Shown here: one piece after another, positions 51,959-61,498 of the stretch
Position numbering within the stretch: position 1 is the first letter of the stretch
Layout: the number at the start of each line of letters is the position of its first letter
Source: Nevskiaceae bacterium
GTDB taxonomy: Bacteria; Pseudomonadota; Gammaproteobacteria; Steroidobacterales; Steroidobacteraceae
Direction of reading: 5' to 3'
Assembly (NCBI GenBank): GCA_024234075.1
Contig: JACKOV010000003.1
Coordinates: 124,001 to 188,000 of the forward strand
Length of the DNA stretch: 64,000 bases
Program-made: the position numbers and the translations under genes
The notes under the pieces: generated by a model
What the model saw: only the letters and a program-made list of their open reading frames with translations
Databases searched by the model: none
What the model was told of the DNA's origin: nothing

Positions 51959-54445
51959 TCAGAAGCTCAGGCTGACGCGTCCGTAGACGTAACGGCCCGA
52001 GCGGCCGAAGGGCGAGTAGTTCGGGAACGCCGAGGTGCCGGTGCCGTTCAGCGTCGCCGGCGGGTTCGACTCCGGATACTCGTCGGTCAGGTTCTCGGCG
52101 CCGACCGCGAAGCGCAGCTTGTCGGTGACGTCGACGCGTGCTTCCAGGTCGAGCAGCGTCTTGGCCGACAGCAGCAGGTCGTTGGCCGGGTTGTTGCCGT
52201 CGTTGAACACCGAATCGCCGTAGCGGGTCGCGCGCAGCGTCGCGCCGAAGCGGTTCAGCTTCCAGTTGAGCGCGGCGCTGAATTTGTTCTCCGGCTGGCC
52301 TTTCTCGAACTGCATGATGTTCAGCCGATCGAACAGCACCGGCGACGGGCTCAACGCGGCGAGCGGCGCGGTGGTCGGTACCCGCGTCACGTCGGTGCTG
52401 TTGAAATTCGCGGCCAGCGTCAGGTCGAAGCGTCCGGCCGCAGCGGTGGTCCACGGCAGGTTGGCGACGATATCGACGCCCTCGGTCTCGGTGTCGACGC
52501 CGTTGATGAAGAAGCGGCCGCCGCCAATACCGATGAAGCCGAGGCTGGTCAGGTAGTTGCGAACGTTGACCTGGGTCAGGTTCTCGGACAGCACGATCCG
52601 GTTGTCAATGTTGATCCGGTAGGCATCGATCGTCAGGCTCGCCCGCCCGAACTGGAACACCGCGCCGATCGAGTAGTTTTCGGACTCTTCGGCGTCGAGC
52701 GGCTGGGCACCGAGCGCGATCGCGACCGGATCGGACACCGGGAAGGTGGTGATGTCGTACGGCACGCCGCCGATGAAGTTGGTCGAGGTGGTCGCGTAGT
52801 ACTGCTGCTGCAGCGACGGCGCGCGGAAGCCGGTCTGCGCCGCGGCACGCAAGGCGAACGCCTCGGTGAAGTCGTAGCGCAGCGCCAGCTTGCCCGATAC
52901 GTTGCTGCCGAAGTCGGAGTAGTCCTCGCCGCGCACCGCGATCGAGCCGAGCAGCTTTTCCGTGAGGTTCGCTTCGAGGTCGAGGTAGAGGCCGATGGCA
53001 GTGCGGTGCTTGTTGACCTCGTTCGCGGGCCGGAAGCCCGGGAACACCTGCGCGCCGGAGGCGGTCGGTGAGCCGTTCAGCAGCGCGCCGCCGTTGCGCC
53101 AGGAATCCGCTTCGCCGGCGAAGATCTCGTAGCCTTCGCGGCGCGCTTCGAGGCCGATCGCGACGTTCAGCGGCGAGGCCAGAGCGCCGACTTCCACTTC
53201 GCGCACACCCGAGAGGTTCAGCGTCAGCTGGTCGTAGTCGAAGCCGCCGGCGTAGAACGCGGTGGGGCTGGCTGCGCCGAGCGAGCGGTTCAGGGTGTTC
53301 TCGATGGTGAACTGCATCCGGTTCAGGCCATAGACCAGCGAGGCATCCATCGCCCAGCCGGCCAGATCCCACTTGCCGCCGAAGGCGAGGCTGTAGTCGT
53401 CGACCTCGGGCGCGATGATCGGCAGGAAGCCGTCCGGGTAGATCTGCGGCACGTTGCGCGCGTCCTGAGCGATGCGGTAGAAGCCCGCCGAGCGCGCCTC
53501 ACGCAGTTGGTAGCTGGCCCAGCCGTAGAGTTCGACGCCGTTGTCGAGCGTGTTGCCCGCGTTGGCGAACAGCGTCAACTGCTGCATCTCGGGTTCGCCA
53601 TACCAGGAGTTGAAACGATCGAAGGTGGCTTCCCGCGGATCGAAGCCGCCGCCGGGCAGCGTCGGGTATTGCTGGCGAACGTCCCAGCCGCCGCGCTCGG
53701 TGCGCTCCTGGTCCTTGTATTCCAGTGCGACAGTGACGAAGCCCTCGCTGCCGACCGACAGACCTTTCCAGGCACTGACGGTTGTGGTTTCGCCGTCGGA
53801 GCGGTCGCGCGAGTTGCGCGTGCCCCAGTTCGCGCCGGCCGGCGGGTTGCCGACCAGGAAGTCGTAGCTGGTGTCGCGCTGGCCGTAGCTCAGCGAGACC
53901 TCGCCGCCGTCGCGGTCTTCGCGCAGCCGCAGGTTGACCACGCCGGCGATCGCGTCGGAGCCGTACTGCGCCGAGGCGCCGTCGCGCAGCACCTCGACCG
54001 AACGCAGCATCGCGCTCGGGATGGTGTTCAGGTCGACCGCGGACGAACCGCGACCGATGGTGTTGTTGGCGTTGACCAGCGAGGCGGAGTGGCGGCGCTT
54101 GGAATTCACCAGCACCAGGGTCTGGTCGGGCGCGAGGCCGCGCAGCGTCGCCGGGCGGATGGTGTCGGTGCCGTCGGCAAGTCCAGGGCGCGGGAAGTTC
54201 AGCGATGGCAATGCGACCGACAGTGCCTGCGCGACTTCGGGTACGCCGCTGTTGCGCAGCGCTTCGGCGCTGACCACGTCAACCGGCGCGACCGTCTCGA
54301 GCGCCGAGCGGTTTGCGACGCGCGTCCCGGTGACTACGACTTCGGTGAGCTCCTCGTCGAGGCCGTTCTGGGCCTTTGCGGGTAGCGCGGCGGCGAGTGC
54401 CAGGGCGACCGCGACTGACACGGCTGAGCGCGGGGGGAAATTCAT
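51959..54445 (-). CDS. TonB-dependent outer-membrane receptor
   Basis: An 828-residue receptor. ATG 54445 is preceded by GAGGAG. Signal peptide AVSVAVALALAAALPAKAQ, TonB-box region LTEVVVTGTRVANRSALETV, plug with VDLNTIPSAMLRSVEVLRDG and ASAQYGSDAIAGVVNLRL, then a barrel ending RVSLSF with terminal Phe. The plug subtype is shared with the receptor at 55732. The ligand is unknown. It is divergent from the exported aspartic-protease gene. Confidence 0.93.
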   Translation of the reverse strand: MNFPPRSAVSVAVALALAAALPAKAQNGLDEELTEVVVTGTRVANRSALETVAPVDVVSAEALRNSGVPEVAQALSVALPSLNFPRPGLADGTDTIRPATLRGLAPDQTLVLVNSKRRHSASLVNANNTIGRGSSAVDLNTIPSAMLRSVEVLRDGASAQYGSDAIAGVVNLRLREDRDGGEVSLSYGQRDTSYDFLVGNPPAGANWGTRNSRDRSDGETTTVSAWKGLSVGSEGFVTVALEYKDQERTERGGWDVRQQYPTLPGGGFDPREATFDRFNSWYGEPEMQQLTLFANAGNTLDNGVELYGWASYQLREARSAGFYRIAQDARNVPQIYPDGFLPIIAPEVDDYSLAFGGKWDLAGWAMDASLVYGLNRMQFTIENTLNRSLGAASPTAFYAGGFDYDQLTLNLSGVREVEVGALASPLNVAIGLEARREGYEIFAGEADSWRNGGALLNGSPTASGAQVFPGFRPANEVNKHRTAIGLYLDLEANLTEKLLGSIAVRGEDYSDFGSNVSGKLALRYDFTEAFALRAAAQTGFRAPSLQQQYYATTSTNFIGGVPYDITTFPVSDPVAIALGAQPLDAEESENYSIGAVFQFGRASLTIDAYRINIDNRIVLSENLTQVNVRNYLTSLGFIGIGGGRFFINGVDTETEGVDIVANLPWTTAAAGRFDLTLAANFNSTDVTRVPTTAPLAALSPSPVLFDRLNIMQFEKGQPENKFSAALNWKLNRFGATLRATRYGDSVFNDGNNPANDLLLSAKTLLDLEARVDVTDKLRFAVGAENLTDEYPESNPPATLNGTGTSAFPNYSPFGRSGRYVYGRVSLSF

Positions 54446-54673
54446 GAGATCACTCCTCACAACAAAAAACGGCGGGAACAAATGCCGGCGAACAGGCGCA
54501 GTCTGGCATTGACGTTCCATACTTACAACAAAATTTATCGAGAGTTATCCCGGAAAAATCGCATTTTTTGCGAATATCGCAATACTATGTCTGAAATTTG
54601 CAACACAGAGAGCAAGAATTGGGGCGCCGGCTCGGAGGGCGATAGGGGCGAGGCAGTACCCCATAATCGGGCG

Positions 54674-55627
54674 ATGGATCGTGGCGTGAACGAGCAGCGT
54701 AGCCGCCGGCGCTTTGTCGCCGATTGCGGTATGGCGACCGCGACCGCTTGGCTGGTGCTGTCGGATCTCGTGTCCGGCGCGGAGGGCGACGACGGCCCGT
54801 TGTACGCCGCACCGACACGGCTCGATGCGGTCGGACGCGTAATGGTGCCGGTGATGGTCGATAGTCAGGGGCCGTTCCGTTTCATCGTCGATACAGGTGC
54901 GACGCGCTCGGCGCTCTCACCGGGCCTGGTCGGACGGTTGGGTCTGGAAGCTGGCAGTGGTGCGCCGGTGCGCGTGGTCGGTGTGACCGGGGAGGTTGTG
55001 GCGCAGACGGTGCGGGTCGGGCGACTCGAGGCCGGGGCGCTGCAGCTGCTCAATGTCGATCTGCCGATCATCGAGCCACGAGTGTTCGCCGAGGCTGATG
55101 GCATTCTGGGTGTCGACGGCATGGCGGGCAAACGCCTGGACATCGACTTCGATACCGATCGGGTCAGTATCACGCAATCCCGTGGTGAACGGGCTGCCGG
55201 CGGTTTCCTGATCGTGCCAGTGGAGCGTCGCCGCGGCGGCATGTTGATCGTCGATGCGCGGATCGGCCGGGTGCGTGGCCGGGCGCTGATCGACACCGGC
55301 GCCGAGCGCACCCTCGGCAACCCGGAGCTGCAGCGCCGACTCAGGCTCGATCCACGCCATGACGGTGAGCCTGGTGTAGCGACCCAGATCTACGGTGCAA
55401 CCGATGCCGTGCAGTCCGGCGAGTCGTTGATCGCGCCCGAGATCCGCATCGGCGATGCGTTGCTCGATAATCTCGAGGTCACGTTTGCCGATCTGCCGGT
55501 ATTCCGCTATTGGAAGCTCGACACCGTGCCGGCGCTGCTGATCGGCATGGACTTGCTGGGAGTGGTTGCGCAATTGGTGGTCGATTATCCGCGCGCAGAA
55601 CTGCAGATCCGCCACCGGCGTCGCTGA
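54674..55627 (+). CDS. retropepsin-like aspartic protease with Tat-like leader
   Basis: A 317-residue protein from ATG 54674; the open frame extends to 54482 but the leader logic favours this start. The N-terminus RSRRRFVADCGMATATAWLV looks like a twin-arginine signal. Two retropepsin-type active-site motifs are present, FRFIVDTGATRSALS and GRALIDTGAERTLG, so both halves of an aspartic protease fold are on one chain. PALLIGMDLLGVVAQLVVDY near the end is also typical. The target is unknown; its place between two TonB receptors hints at envelope processing. Confidence 0.82.
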   Translation: MDRGVNEQRSRRRFVADCGMATATAWLVLSDLVSGAEGDDGPLYAAPTRLDAVGRVMVPVMVDSQGPFRFIVDTGATRSALSPGLVGRLGLEAGSGAPVRVVGVTGEVVAQTVRVGRLEAGALQLLNVDLPIIEPRVFAEADGILGVDGMAGKRLDIDFDTDRVSITQSRGERAAGGFLIVPVERRRGGMLIVDARIGRVRGRALIDTGAERTLGNPELQRRLRLDPRHDGEPGVATQIYGATDAVQSGESLIAPEIRIGDALLDNLEVTFADLPVFRYWKLDTVPALLIGMDLLGVVAQLVVDYPRAELQIRHRRR

Positions 55628-55676
55628 CGTCGGGAATGGCGTGGCGGGAAGACTGCGCCAGGAGTCACCGGCCAAG

Positions 55677-55705
55677 AAAAAGGGGCGGCAGTCGCCTGCC
55701 GCCCC
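55677..55705 (-). terminator. intrinsic terminator of the TonB receptor gene at 55732
   Basis: A 10-bp perfect GC-rich stem (55682-55691 with 55696-55705), a 4-base loop and a run of five T on the minus strand (55677-55681) lie 26 bases past the stop. A textbook Rho-independent terminator. Confidence 0.85.
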
Positions 55706-55731
55706 GGGTTCCGGCGAACCGGAAGTCGATA

Positions 55732-58700
55732 TCAGAACTTCATCTTGACCTGCGCGAACCAGCGGCGGCCGATGACGTCGAACAGCGACGGCTCGGTGCC
55801 CGACTGGACGTTCGGCTGGTACTGCGGCGGATCCTTGTCGAGCGCATTGTTCAGGCCGGCGCGGACCGAGATCGAGTCCGTGATGCGCCAGTTGGCCGCA
55901 ACGTCGACATAAGTGACCGAGGAGGTACCGGTGAACGAGTTCTCGCCCGGATAGAGCACCGCAGCGCGGTTCTCCATGGCATCGATGAAGCGCGCCCGGA
56001 CGTCGAAGTCGAACTTCGCCAGCGAGTAGCGCAGCAGCAGGTTCGCCTTGATTTCCGGATAGCTGCCGCCCAGGCCGTCGCCCGCACCGAAGAACGCCAC
56101 CGTGCCGGCGAAGTCCTGGCTCGGGAACAGGGGGCCCGCCTGCTGCTTCCAGCTCAGCAGGTAGTTCAGGTACAGCTGGGTCGACAGCTGGCCCGGGCCG
56201 AGGTCGAAGCCGTAGTCGACCTGCAGGTCGATACCGTCGGTCTTGTACTCGCCACCATTGACGTACGGGAAGTAGCCGTTCGGATCATCGAGGTTGTCGA
56301 TACCCAGGATGTCGCCGGCGCGGAAGATCCCGGCGCAGTTCGGATGGTTCGGATCGTAGGTCGGGTTGTTGCCGTAGTAGTTGTAGCAGTCGGCCACGAA
56401 CAGGTTGGAATCCGGCGAGATCAGCGGATCCTTCAGCTTGATGTTGTAGTAGTCCAGCGAGGCCCGCAGGCGCTGCACGCCGAACGGCTCGGTGAACACC
56501 ACGCCGAAGGTGATCGTGTCGGCGGTTTCCGGCTTGGCCGAGGTGTTGGCTGTCAGCGTGGTGCTCAGCTGAGTACCCGGGGTCTGCACGTAGGTGTCGA
56601 CTGCGGCGCCGAGTCCCCCGATCTGGCCGGCGTCACGGCACAGCGCCCGCAGCTGGGCCGCGTTCGCGCCCGAGGTTCGTGCCGCGCTCGTGACCGAGCA
56701 AGGGTCGAAGTACTGCGGGTTCGAACCACCACCGTCGAACAGCTCGCCGAAGTTCGGCGCACGGACCGCGCGCTGATAGGAGGCACGCAAGCGCAGCAGG
56801 TCGCTCGGCGCCCAGCTCAGCTCCACCTTGTAGGCGCTGTCGCTGGAGCCATCGGTCGCGACGCCGTTGGCCGTGTCCTTGAACTCGCTGTCGGAGAGAC
56901 GATAGCCGAGGCTCAGCTCCAGGGACTTCGCCCAGGCGGCGTCCCGGACCAGCGGGATCAGCGCTTCGCCGAACAGGTCCTTGAAGGCATTGGTGCCGCC
57001 GGCGGGGTTCTGCACGTTGAAGCCCGAGATCGGGCCGCCGGCGGAACCGGGGTCGAAGGCATAGCGGAAGCCGCGGTACTCGGCGCCGAGCACGACCGAC
57101 AGCGGGCCTGCCGGCAACTCGGTCACGTCGCCCGAGACGTAGGCCTGGAGGATCTGCTGCTTGAACTTCGTGGTCAGGGTGTTGTTGACCTCGAGGTAGG
57201 TCGTGCATTCCTCCGAGATGGGCTGACGGCCGAAGGGATTGAAGCCGCCCGCGCAGAGGCTGGCGCCGCCATCCGGTGCTTCGAGCAGCGCGAGCAGGCG
57301 CTGCGTGTCGATGTTGCCGGTCTGCTGCTCGGCGATCTCCGTGCGACCTTCCGAAGCGTAGGCTTCCCAGCGCCAGGAGTCGTTGAACTTGCCCTTGACG
57401 CCCAGCAGGTACTGCACCACGGTGTTCTGGTAGTTCGACTGGCGCAGGCCGGCATCCAGCGTGCGCTGGCGCATCAGGAACGGCTCGGTTGCGCCGGAGC
57501 CCACCAAACTGGGATTGTCGCCGGTACGCGAGGCCAACAGCGTGTGGAAGTCCGCCGGGATGAAGGGGTTGGTGACCGGGATGGGCATCACCGCGGTGAG
57601 GCGACCGCCCGGCGCGACCAGCGCCGAAGTGGCCTCACCCGCACTGCGGGCCTCGCCCGGCGCTGCGGTGGTAATGGTCGGGATCGGTGTTGGCGCCAGT
57701 GCCGCAGCGGAGGTGTACTGCGTGTAGCCGAACTGCGAGAACACCTCGACGCCGTTGTCCCACTCGTAGTTGAACTTGGTCATCATCGAGCGCCGCTCCA
57801 GGGGCAGCACCAGGATGTTGACCGCATCGAAGTTGTACGAATAGGTGTCCGGGAACAGCGCGCTGTTGATCGCGAGGTCGACCGGATAGCGCCAGTTCTG
57901 CACGTCCAGCGGGCTGTTGAATACGCCGCGCGAGAACAGCGTGCCGTCGAGGTTGAAGCCGATCAGCGTGCCCGAGGCTGGCACCGCACCAGCCGCGACG
58001 CCGTAGCCCGCGAACACGCCATCGACTGCCGCCTGCGTCGGATTGTTGCCCGTCGGGAAGTACACGCCTTCCGGGTTGAACGACGTCGTCGCTGTGGCGT
58101 TGGCCGAGAATGGCCGCTGGCTCTTGATCATGCCTTCGCGGTTGCCGTACTCGAAGCCGATGATGGCGTTGCCGCGATCGTCGGCGAAGTTGGCGCCGAA
58201 GGCGGCTGATACGGTGTACTCCTGGGCATCCGAATATTCCGTGCTGTCGGTAACGCCCGCTGACAACTCGGCACCTTCGAAGTTGCGCTTGAGCTTCAGG
58301 TTCACGGCGCCCGCGATCGCGTCGGCACCGTAGGCTGCGCCGGCGCCGCCGGTGATGACCTCGATGCTCTCGATCAGCGCGGACGGAATGGTGTTCAGGT
58401 CGACCGTCTGGTCCGATGCCGAGACCATCGGGCGACGGCCGTCGACCAGCACCAGGTTGCGGTTGGCACCGAGGCCGCGCAGATCGATGTTTGACTGCCC
58501 GCCGTTGCCGGGGTTGTTCGAGGTGGTCGTGCCGGCGGGGTTCACGCCCGGCAGGGTATTGAGATACGTGTCGAGCGTGATGTCCGCGTTCTGCGCGAGC
58601 TGTTCCGCGGAAATAGTCGTGATCGGACTGTTGGCAATGAAGTCCTGACGCACGATGCGCGAACCCGTGACGATCACTTCGGTGAGTTCACCGGAAGTGT

Positions 58701-58809
58701 CCTGGTCCTGCGCCAGTGCGGACACGTTGCCGAGCAGTGCTGCAGATGCTGCAACGCTCATGACGAGCGAGCGTCGCACAGCAACCCTGACCGGGTTGTG
58801 AGTCAACAT
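55732..58809 (-). CDS. large TonB-dependent outer-membrane receptor
   Basis: A 1025-residue receptor with a perfect AGGAGG six bases before the ATG. Leader VMSVAASAALLGNVSALAQ, TonB-box region LTEVIVTGSRIVRQDFIANS, plug with GGQSNIDLRGLGANRNLVLV, DLNTIPSALIESIEVITGGA and AYGADAIAGAVNLKLKRNFE, and a barrel ending in WFAQVKMKF. This long type is common in Xanthomonadales and Caulobacterales, often for oligosaccharides, peptides or plant compounds. Ligand unknown. Confidence 0.93.
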   Translation of the reverse strand: MLTHNPVRVAVRRSLVMSVAASAALLGNVSALAQDQDTSGELTEVIVTGSRIVRQDFIANSPITTISAEQLAQNADITLDTYLNTLPGVNPAGTTTSNNPGNGGQSNIDLRGLGANRNLVLVDGRRPMVSASDQTVDLNTIPSALIESIEVITGGAGAAYGADAIAGAVNLKLKRNFEGAELSAGVTDSTEYSDAQEYTVSAAFGANFADDRGNAIIGFEYGNREGMIKSQRPFSANATATTSFNPEGVYFPTGNNPTQAAVDGVFAGYGVAAGAVPASGTLIGFNLDGTLFSRGVFNSPLDVQNWRYPVDLAINSALFPDTYSYNFDAVNILVLPLERRSMMTKFNYEWDNGVEVFSQFGYTQYTSAAALAPTPIPTITTAAPGEARSAGEATSALVAPGGRLTAVMPIPVTNPFIPADFHTLLASRTGDNPSLVGSGATEPFLMRQRTLDAGLRQSNYQNTVVQYLLGVKGKFNDSWRWEAYASEGRTEIAEQQTGNIDTQRLLALLEAPDGGASLCAGGFNPFGRQPISEECTTYLEVNNTLTTKFKQQILQAYVSGDVTELPAGPLSVVLGAEYRGFRYAFDPGSAGGPISGFNVQNPAGGTNAFKDLFGEALIPLVRDAAWAKSLELSLGYRLSDSEFKDTANGVATDGSSDSAYKVELSWAPSDLLRLRASYQRAVRAPNFGELFDGGGSNPQYFDPCSVTSAARTSGANAAQLRALCRDAGQIGGLGAAVDTYVQTPGTQLSTTLTANTSAKPETADTITFGVVFTEPFGVQRLRASLDYYNIKLKDPLISPDSNLFVADCYNYYGNNPTYDPNHPNCAGIFRAGDILGIDNLDDPNGYFPYVNGGEYKTDGIDLQVDYGFDLGPGQLSTQLYLNYLLSWKQQAGPLFPSQDFAGTVAFFGAGDGLGGSYPEIKANLLLRYSLAKFDFDVRARFIDAMENRAAVLYPGENSFTGTSSVTYVDVAANWRITDSISVRAGLNNALDKDPPQYQPNVQSGTEPSLFDVIGRRWFAQVKMKF

Positions 58810-59151
58810 GGCTGGCCTCCTGAAGGCTTTATAGAGTTATGTAATCGACAGTTTCGTTCCGCGGGTTGGGCAACGAGACTCGTCCAGCCCGCGAAGATGT
58901 ACGAATCGTAACTTTCGGTCTCTGTAGAGGGAAAGCATTTTCGGATAAATACAACAGTTCTGGGATGCTTCAGGGCCAAAATAACGGGGAGTTACGGTGG
59001 TACAAGCTGAAAAATGACTGTTTGTCTGTTAATTCCAACACTTTGACGGGGTCAGGACGCATACGGCGGACAATGGTGTTTCCGTGCCCAGAATGACAAA
59101 GGCCCGGCACCTCGCGGTGCCGGGCCTTTGGAGTCGCCGACTCGTCCGCGA
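58810..59151. other. 342-base intergenic region between OmpA-like gene and TonB receptor gene
   Basis: It holds the receptor ribosome-binding site (58816-58821) and, next to it, an AT-rich stretch likely to contain the promoter; at the other end is the OmpA gene terminator (59098-59129). The middle (about 58920-59050) is distinctly AT-richer than average, without a supported gene. Confidence 0.45.
59098..59129 (-). terminator. intrinsic terminator of the OmpA-like gene
   Basis: A 14-bp perfect stem (59098-59111 with 59116-59129), a 4-base loop and flanking A/T triplets on both sides, 22 bases past the OmpA-like stop. It could also stop transcription from the other direction. Confidence 0.8.
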
Positions 59152-60690
59152 TCAGCGGGCGCTGAATTTCAGCGTCACGCGCCGGTTCTGTGCCCGGCCG
59201 GCATCGCTGTCGTTCGAGGCCACCGGCTGGCTCTCGCCGAAACCGGTGGCGTTGAGGCGGCCGGCGTCGACGCCCTTGGCGATCAGGTAGTCGGCCACAG
59301 CCTTGGCGCGCTGCTCGGACAGCCGCTGGTTCAGCGCGTCGCTGCCACGGTCGTCGGTGTGGCCCTGGACTTCGATCGCGTAGGTCGGTCGCGACTGCAC
59401 GTAGTCGACCACCGAGTCGATGATCAGCTTGTCGGCCGGCAGCAGCGTCGCGGAACCGCTGCGGAAGGTCACGCCGCGCAGCGTCAGTTCCTCGCCCGCC
59501 GGCATACGGCTGACTTCGAGGAATTGCAGCGTCACGCGACGGTTCTGCTCGCGGCCTTCCGGCGTGTCATTCGGCGCGATGTGCTGCATCTCGCCGAGAC
59601 CGATGGTCGACAGGTCGTCGGTGCGCACGCCTTTGCTAACCAGGTAGTTCTTGACCGACTCGGCGCGGCGGCGCGAGAGGTCCATGTTCATCGACTCGGC
59701 ACCGACATCGTCAGTATGGCCGCGGATCTCGATCTTGGTGCCGGGCTGCTTGACCAGACTCTCGGCCACCGAGTCGAGGATCAGCTGCGACTGCGGCTTC
59801 AGCACATCCGAGCCGGTGTCGAACACGACCCCGCGCAGGATGATCTCGCCGATCTCGCAACCGACGTCGTTGACCTTGGCGCCGGCCGGCGTGCCGGGGC
59901 ACTGGTCCTTGCTGTCCTTGACGCCGTCGCCGTCCTCGTCGCCGTCGATCGGACAGCCGTGCTCGTCGACCTTGGTGCCCGCAGGCGTGCCGGGGCAACG
60001 ATCACGGCTGTCGACGACGCCGTCGCCGTCGCTGTCGAGCTCGCAGCCATTGGCATCGACCGGGGTGTTGGGCGGAGTGCCGGGGCACTTGTCCATGTCG
60101 TCAGGCACGCCGTCGCCATCACTGTCGGGCGGTGCCTTCGGCGGGATCTGGCCACCCCACGAGTAGGCGAGACCGAGACCGGCCACGTAGTCGATCAGGT
60201 CGCTGCTCTGGGCATGGACGCGGCGACCGAGGATCTCGCCGCGCAGCTGCAGGTTGGTGCCCTTGTCGACGTTCTTGAAGATGTCGCCGAAGAAGCCGAC
60301 GCCATACTTCAGGACGTAGTCGGCATCACGCGCGCCCGCGAGCCGCGTCTCGAGCCGGCCGAGGCCGACGCTGAGGTAAGGCTGGATCCGGGCGTTGCGA
60401 TAGAACACGCGCTGCACGCCGACGTCGGCGCCCTGGATCTTGAGCGTGCTGCCGCTCGCTGCATCGTGGCTTGCGCCACTGAGCGTCAGTTCGAAGTTCC
60501 AGTTCTCGGACAGGACGTGGCCGAAGCCGAAAGAAAACCCGGCATCGTCATCCGCAGCGCGCTTGTCATCCAGCCAGTTGCCGGTTATCTGAGGCACGAC
60601 GTAGTTGCTGCCTGGATCAGAACCGGCTATGGCCGGGCTGGCGAGCACCGCGGCGCAGGCCGCCAGCGCGAGACGCAAGGACTTGTTCAT
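59152..60690 (-). CDS. OmpA-family protein with TSP3 repeats and two OmpA C-terminal domains
   Basis: A 512-residue outer-membrane protein starting at ATG 60690 (leader SLRLALAACAAVLASPAIAG). Residues about 25-195 form an OmpA-type eight-strand barrel. Then come thrombospondin type 3 calcium repeats (DSDGDGVPDDMDKCPGTPP, DSDGDGVVDSRDRCPGTPA, DGDEDGDGVKDSKDQCPGTP). Two OmpA/MotB peptidoglycan-binding domains follow in tandem: IEIRGHTDDVGAESMN with REQNRRVTL, and IEVQGHTDDRGSDALN with RAQNRRVTL. OmpA proteins usually have one such domain. It probably links outer membrane to peptidoglycan at two points. Confidence 0.92.
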   Translation of the reverse strand: MNKSLRLALAACAAVLASPAIAGSDPGSNYVVPQITGNWLDDKRAADDDAGFSFGFGHVLSENWNFELTLSGASHDAASGSTLKIQGADVGVQRVFYRNARIQPYLSVGLGRLETRLAGARDADYVLKYGVGFFGDIFKNVDKGTNLQLRGEILGRRVHAQSSDLIDYVAGLGLAYSWGGQIPPKAPPDSDGDGVPDDMDKCPGTPPNTPVDANGCELDSDGDGVVDSRDRCPGTPAGTKVDEHGCPIDGDEDGDGVKDSKDQCPGTPAGAKVNDVGCEIGEIILRGVVFDTGSDVLKPQSQLILDSVAESLVKQPGTKIEIRGHTDDVGAESMNMDLSRRRAESVKNYLVSKGVRTDDLSTIGLGEMQHIAPNDTPEGREQNRRVTLQFLEVSRMPAGEELTLRGVTFRSGSATLLPADKLIIDSVVDYVQSRPTYAIEVQGHTDDRGSDALNQRLSEQRAKAVADYLIAKGVDAGRLNATGFGESQPVASNDSDAGRAQNRRVTLKFSAR

Positions 60691-60865
60691 GGGGCGAATC
60701 CCTTTCGTTGAGTGTTGCGTGTAGGCTTCGAAAGGCCGACGTGCACGGCAGATCATATCCGAGATAGTTGCGTTTCCGCAGTCCTGCAACAGACCCAAGG
60801 CCGGTTGATGCTGTTGTTTATTCGCAACGTTGGTCGTGGTGGGTGGCCGCGGGCCGGTTGCGGGG

Positions 60866-61498
60866 CTAAGGCCGCCGGAAAGCCGGGTGATCGACCTGGT
60901 CGCCGACGCGGATGCCGCGACGGGTGGTTTCGCCGCCGCGCAGTTCGAGCACGGCTTTGACGGGCTGGGGGTGGGACAGCGATTGCAGCGACTGCGGCAC
61001 GGTGCGTTCGAAGATCGCCACGACCCGTCCGCGGGCGTCGATGAACAGCATGTCGAGCGGGATGAAGGTGTTTTTCATCCACATGGCCCAGACTCGGCTC
61101 TGGCGGTCGAAGAACAACATGCCCTCGTCGGCGGGCAGGTCGCGCACATACATCAGGCCCTGTGATTGCCGGGGCGGGGTGTCGGCGATCCAGACGCGGA
61201 ATACGTGGCCGTCGGAGCGGGTGGCAGAGCGGATCGTCAAAGCCGAACGCGGAAAGCTCGCGAGCTCGAGCAGCGGCCGGGTGTCCGGATCGGCGTCTCG
61301 CGCGCCGGCTGGCGGCAGGCCGGTGGTCAGTGTGGCAAATGCGAGCAGCAAGCCGGCCAGCAGACGATGGCTCGCGGCCGGCGTACGTGCCGCGCGCAGC
61401 GTCGCGTGGTTCGCCGGATCGTGCTGCGGGTGAGCGGTGGCGCTATTGCCGCAGGTCTGGCAGCGGGTCCGGCCGTGGGCCGGGCGGTGGATCTTCAT
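60866..61498 (-). CDS. DUF192-family exported protein
   Basis: A 210-residue protein with a long N-terminus, then a hydrophobic leader (HRLLAGLLLAFATLTTGLPP) and a DUF192 domain: HVFRVWIADTPPRQSQGLMY, DEGMLFFDRQSRVWAMWMKN, TFIPLDMLFIDARGRVVAIF, KAVLELRGGETTRRGIRVGD. DUF192 proteins are small beta-rich envelope proteins without a firm function. The only good start overlaps the upstream gene by 56 bases, and the extra 45 residues include CQTCG, which is unusual before a signal peptide. Confidence 0.85.
   Translation of the reverse strand: MKIHRPAHGRTRCQTCGNSATAHPQHDPANHATLRAARTPAASHRLLAGLLLAFATLTTGLPPAGARDADPDTRPLLELASFPRSALTIRSATRSDGHVFRVWIADTPPRQSQGLMYVRDLPADEGMLFFDRQSRVWAMWMKNTFIPLDMLFIDARGRVVAIFERTVPQSLQSLSHPQPVKAVLELRGGETTRRGIRVGDQVDHPAFRRP

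Noticed and set aside
55510..58209. 899-codon open frame antisense to the large TonB receptor
   Set aside because: Shadow of the receptor gene; no family motif and the receptor has clear signal, plug and terminal Phe.
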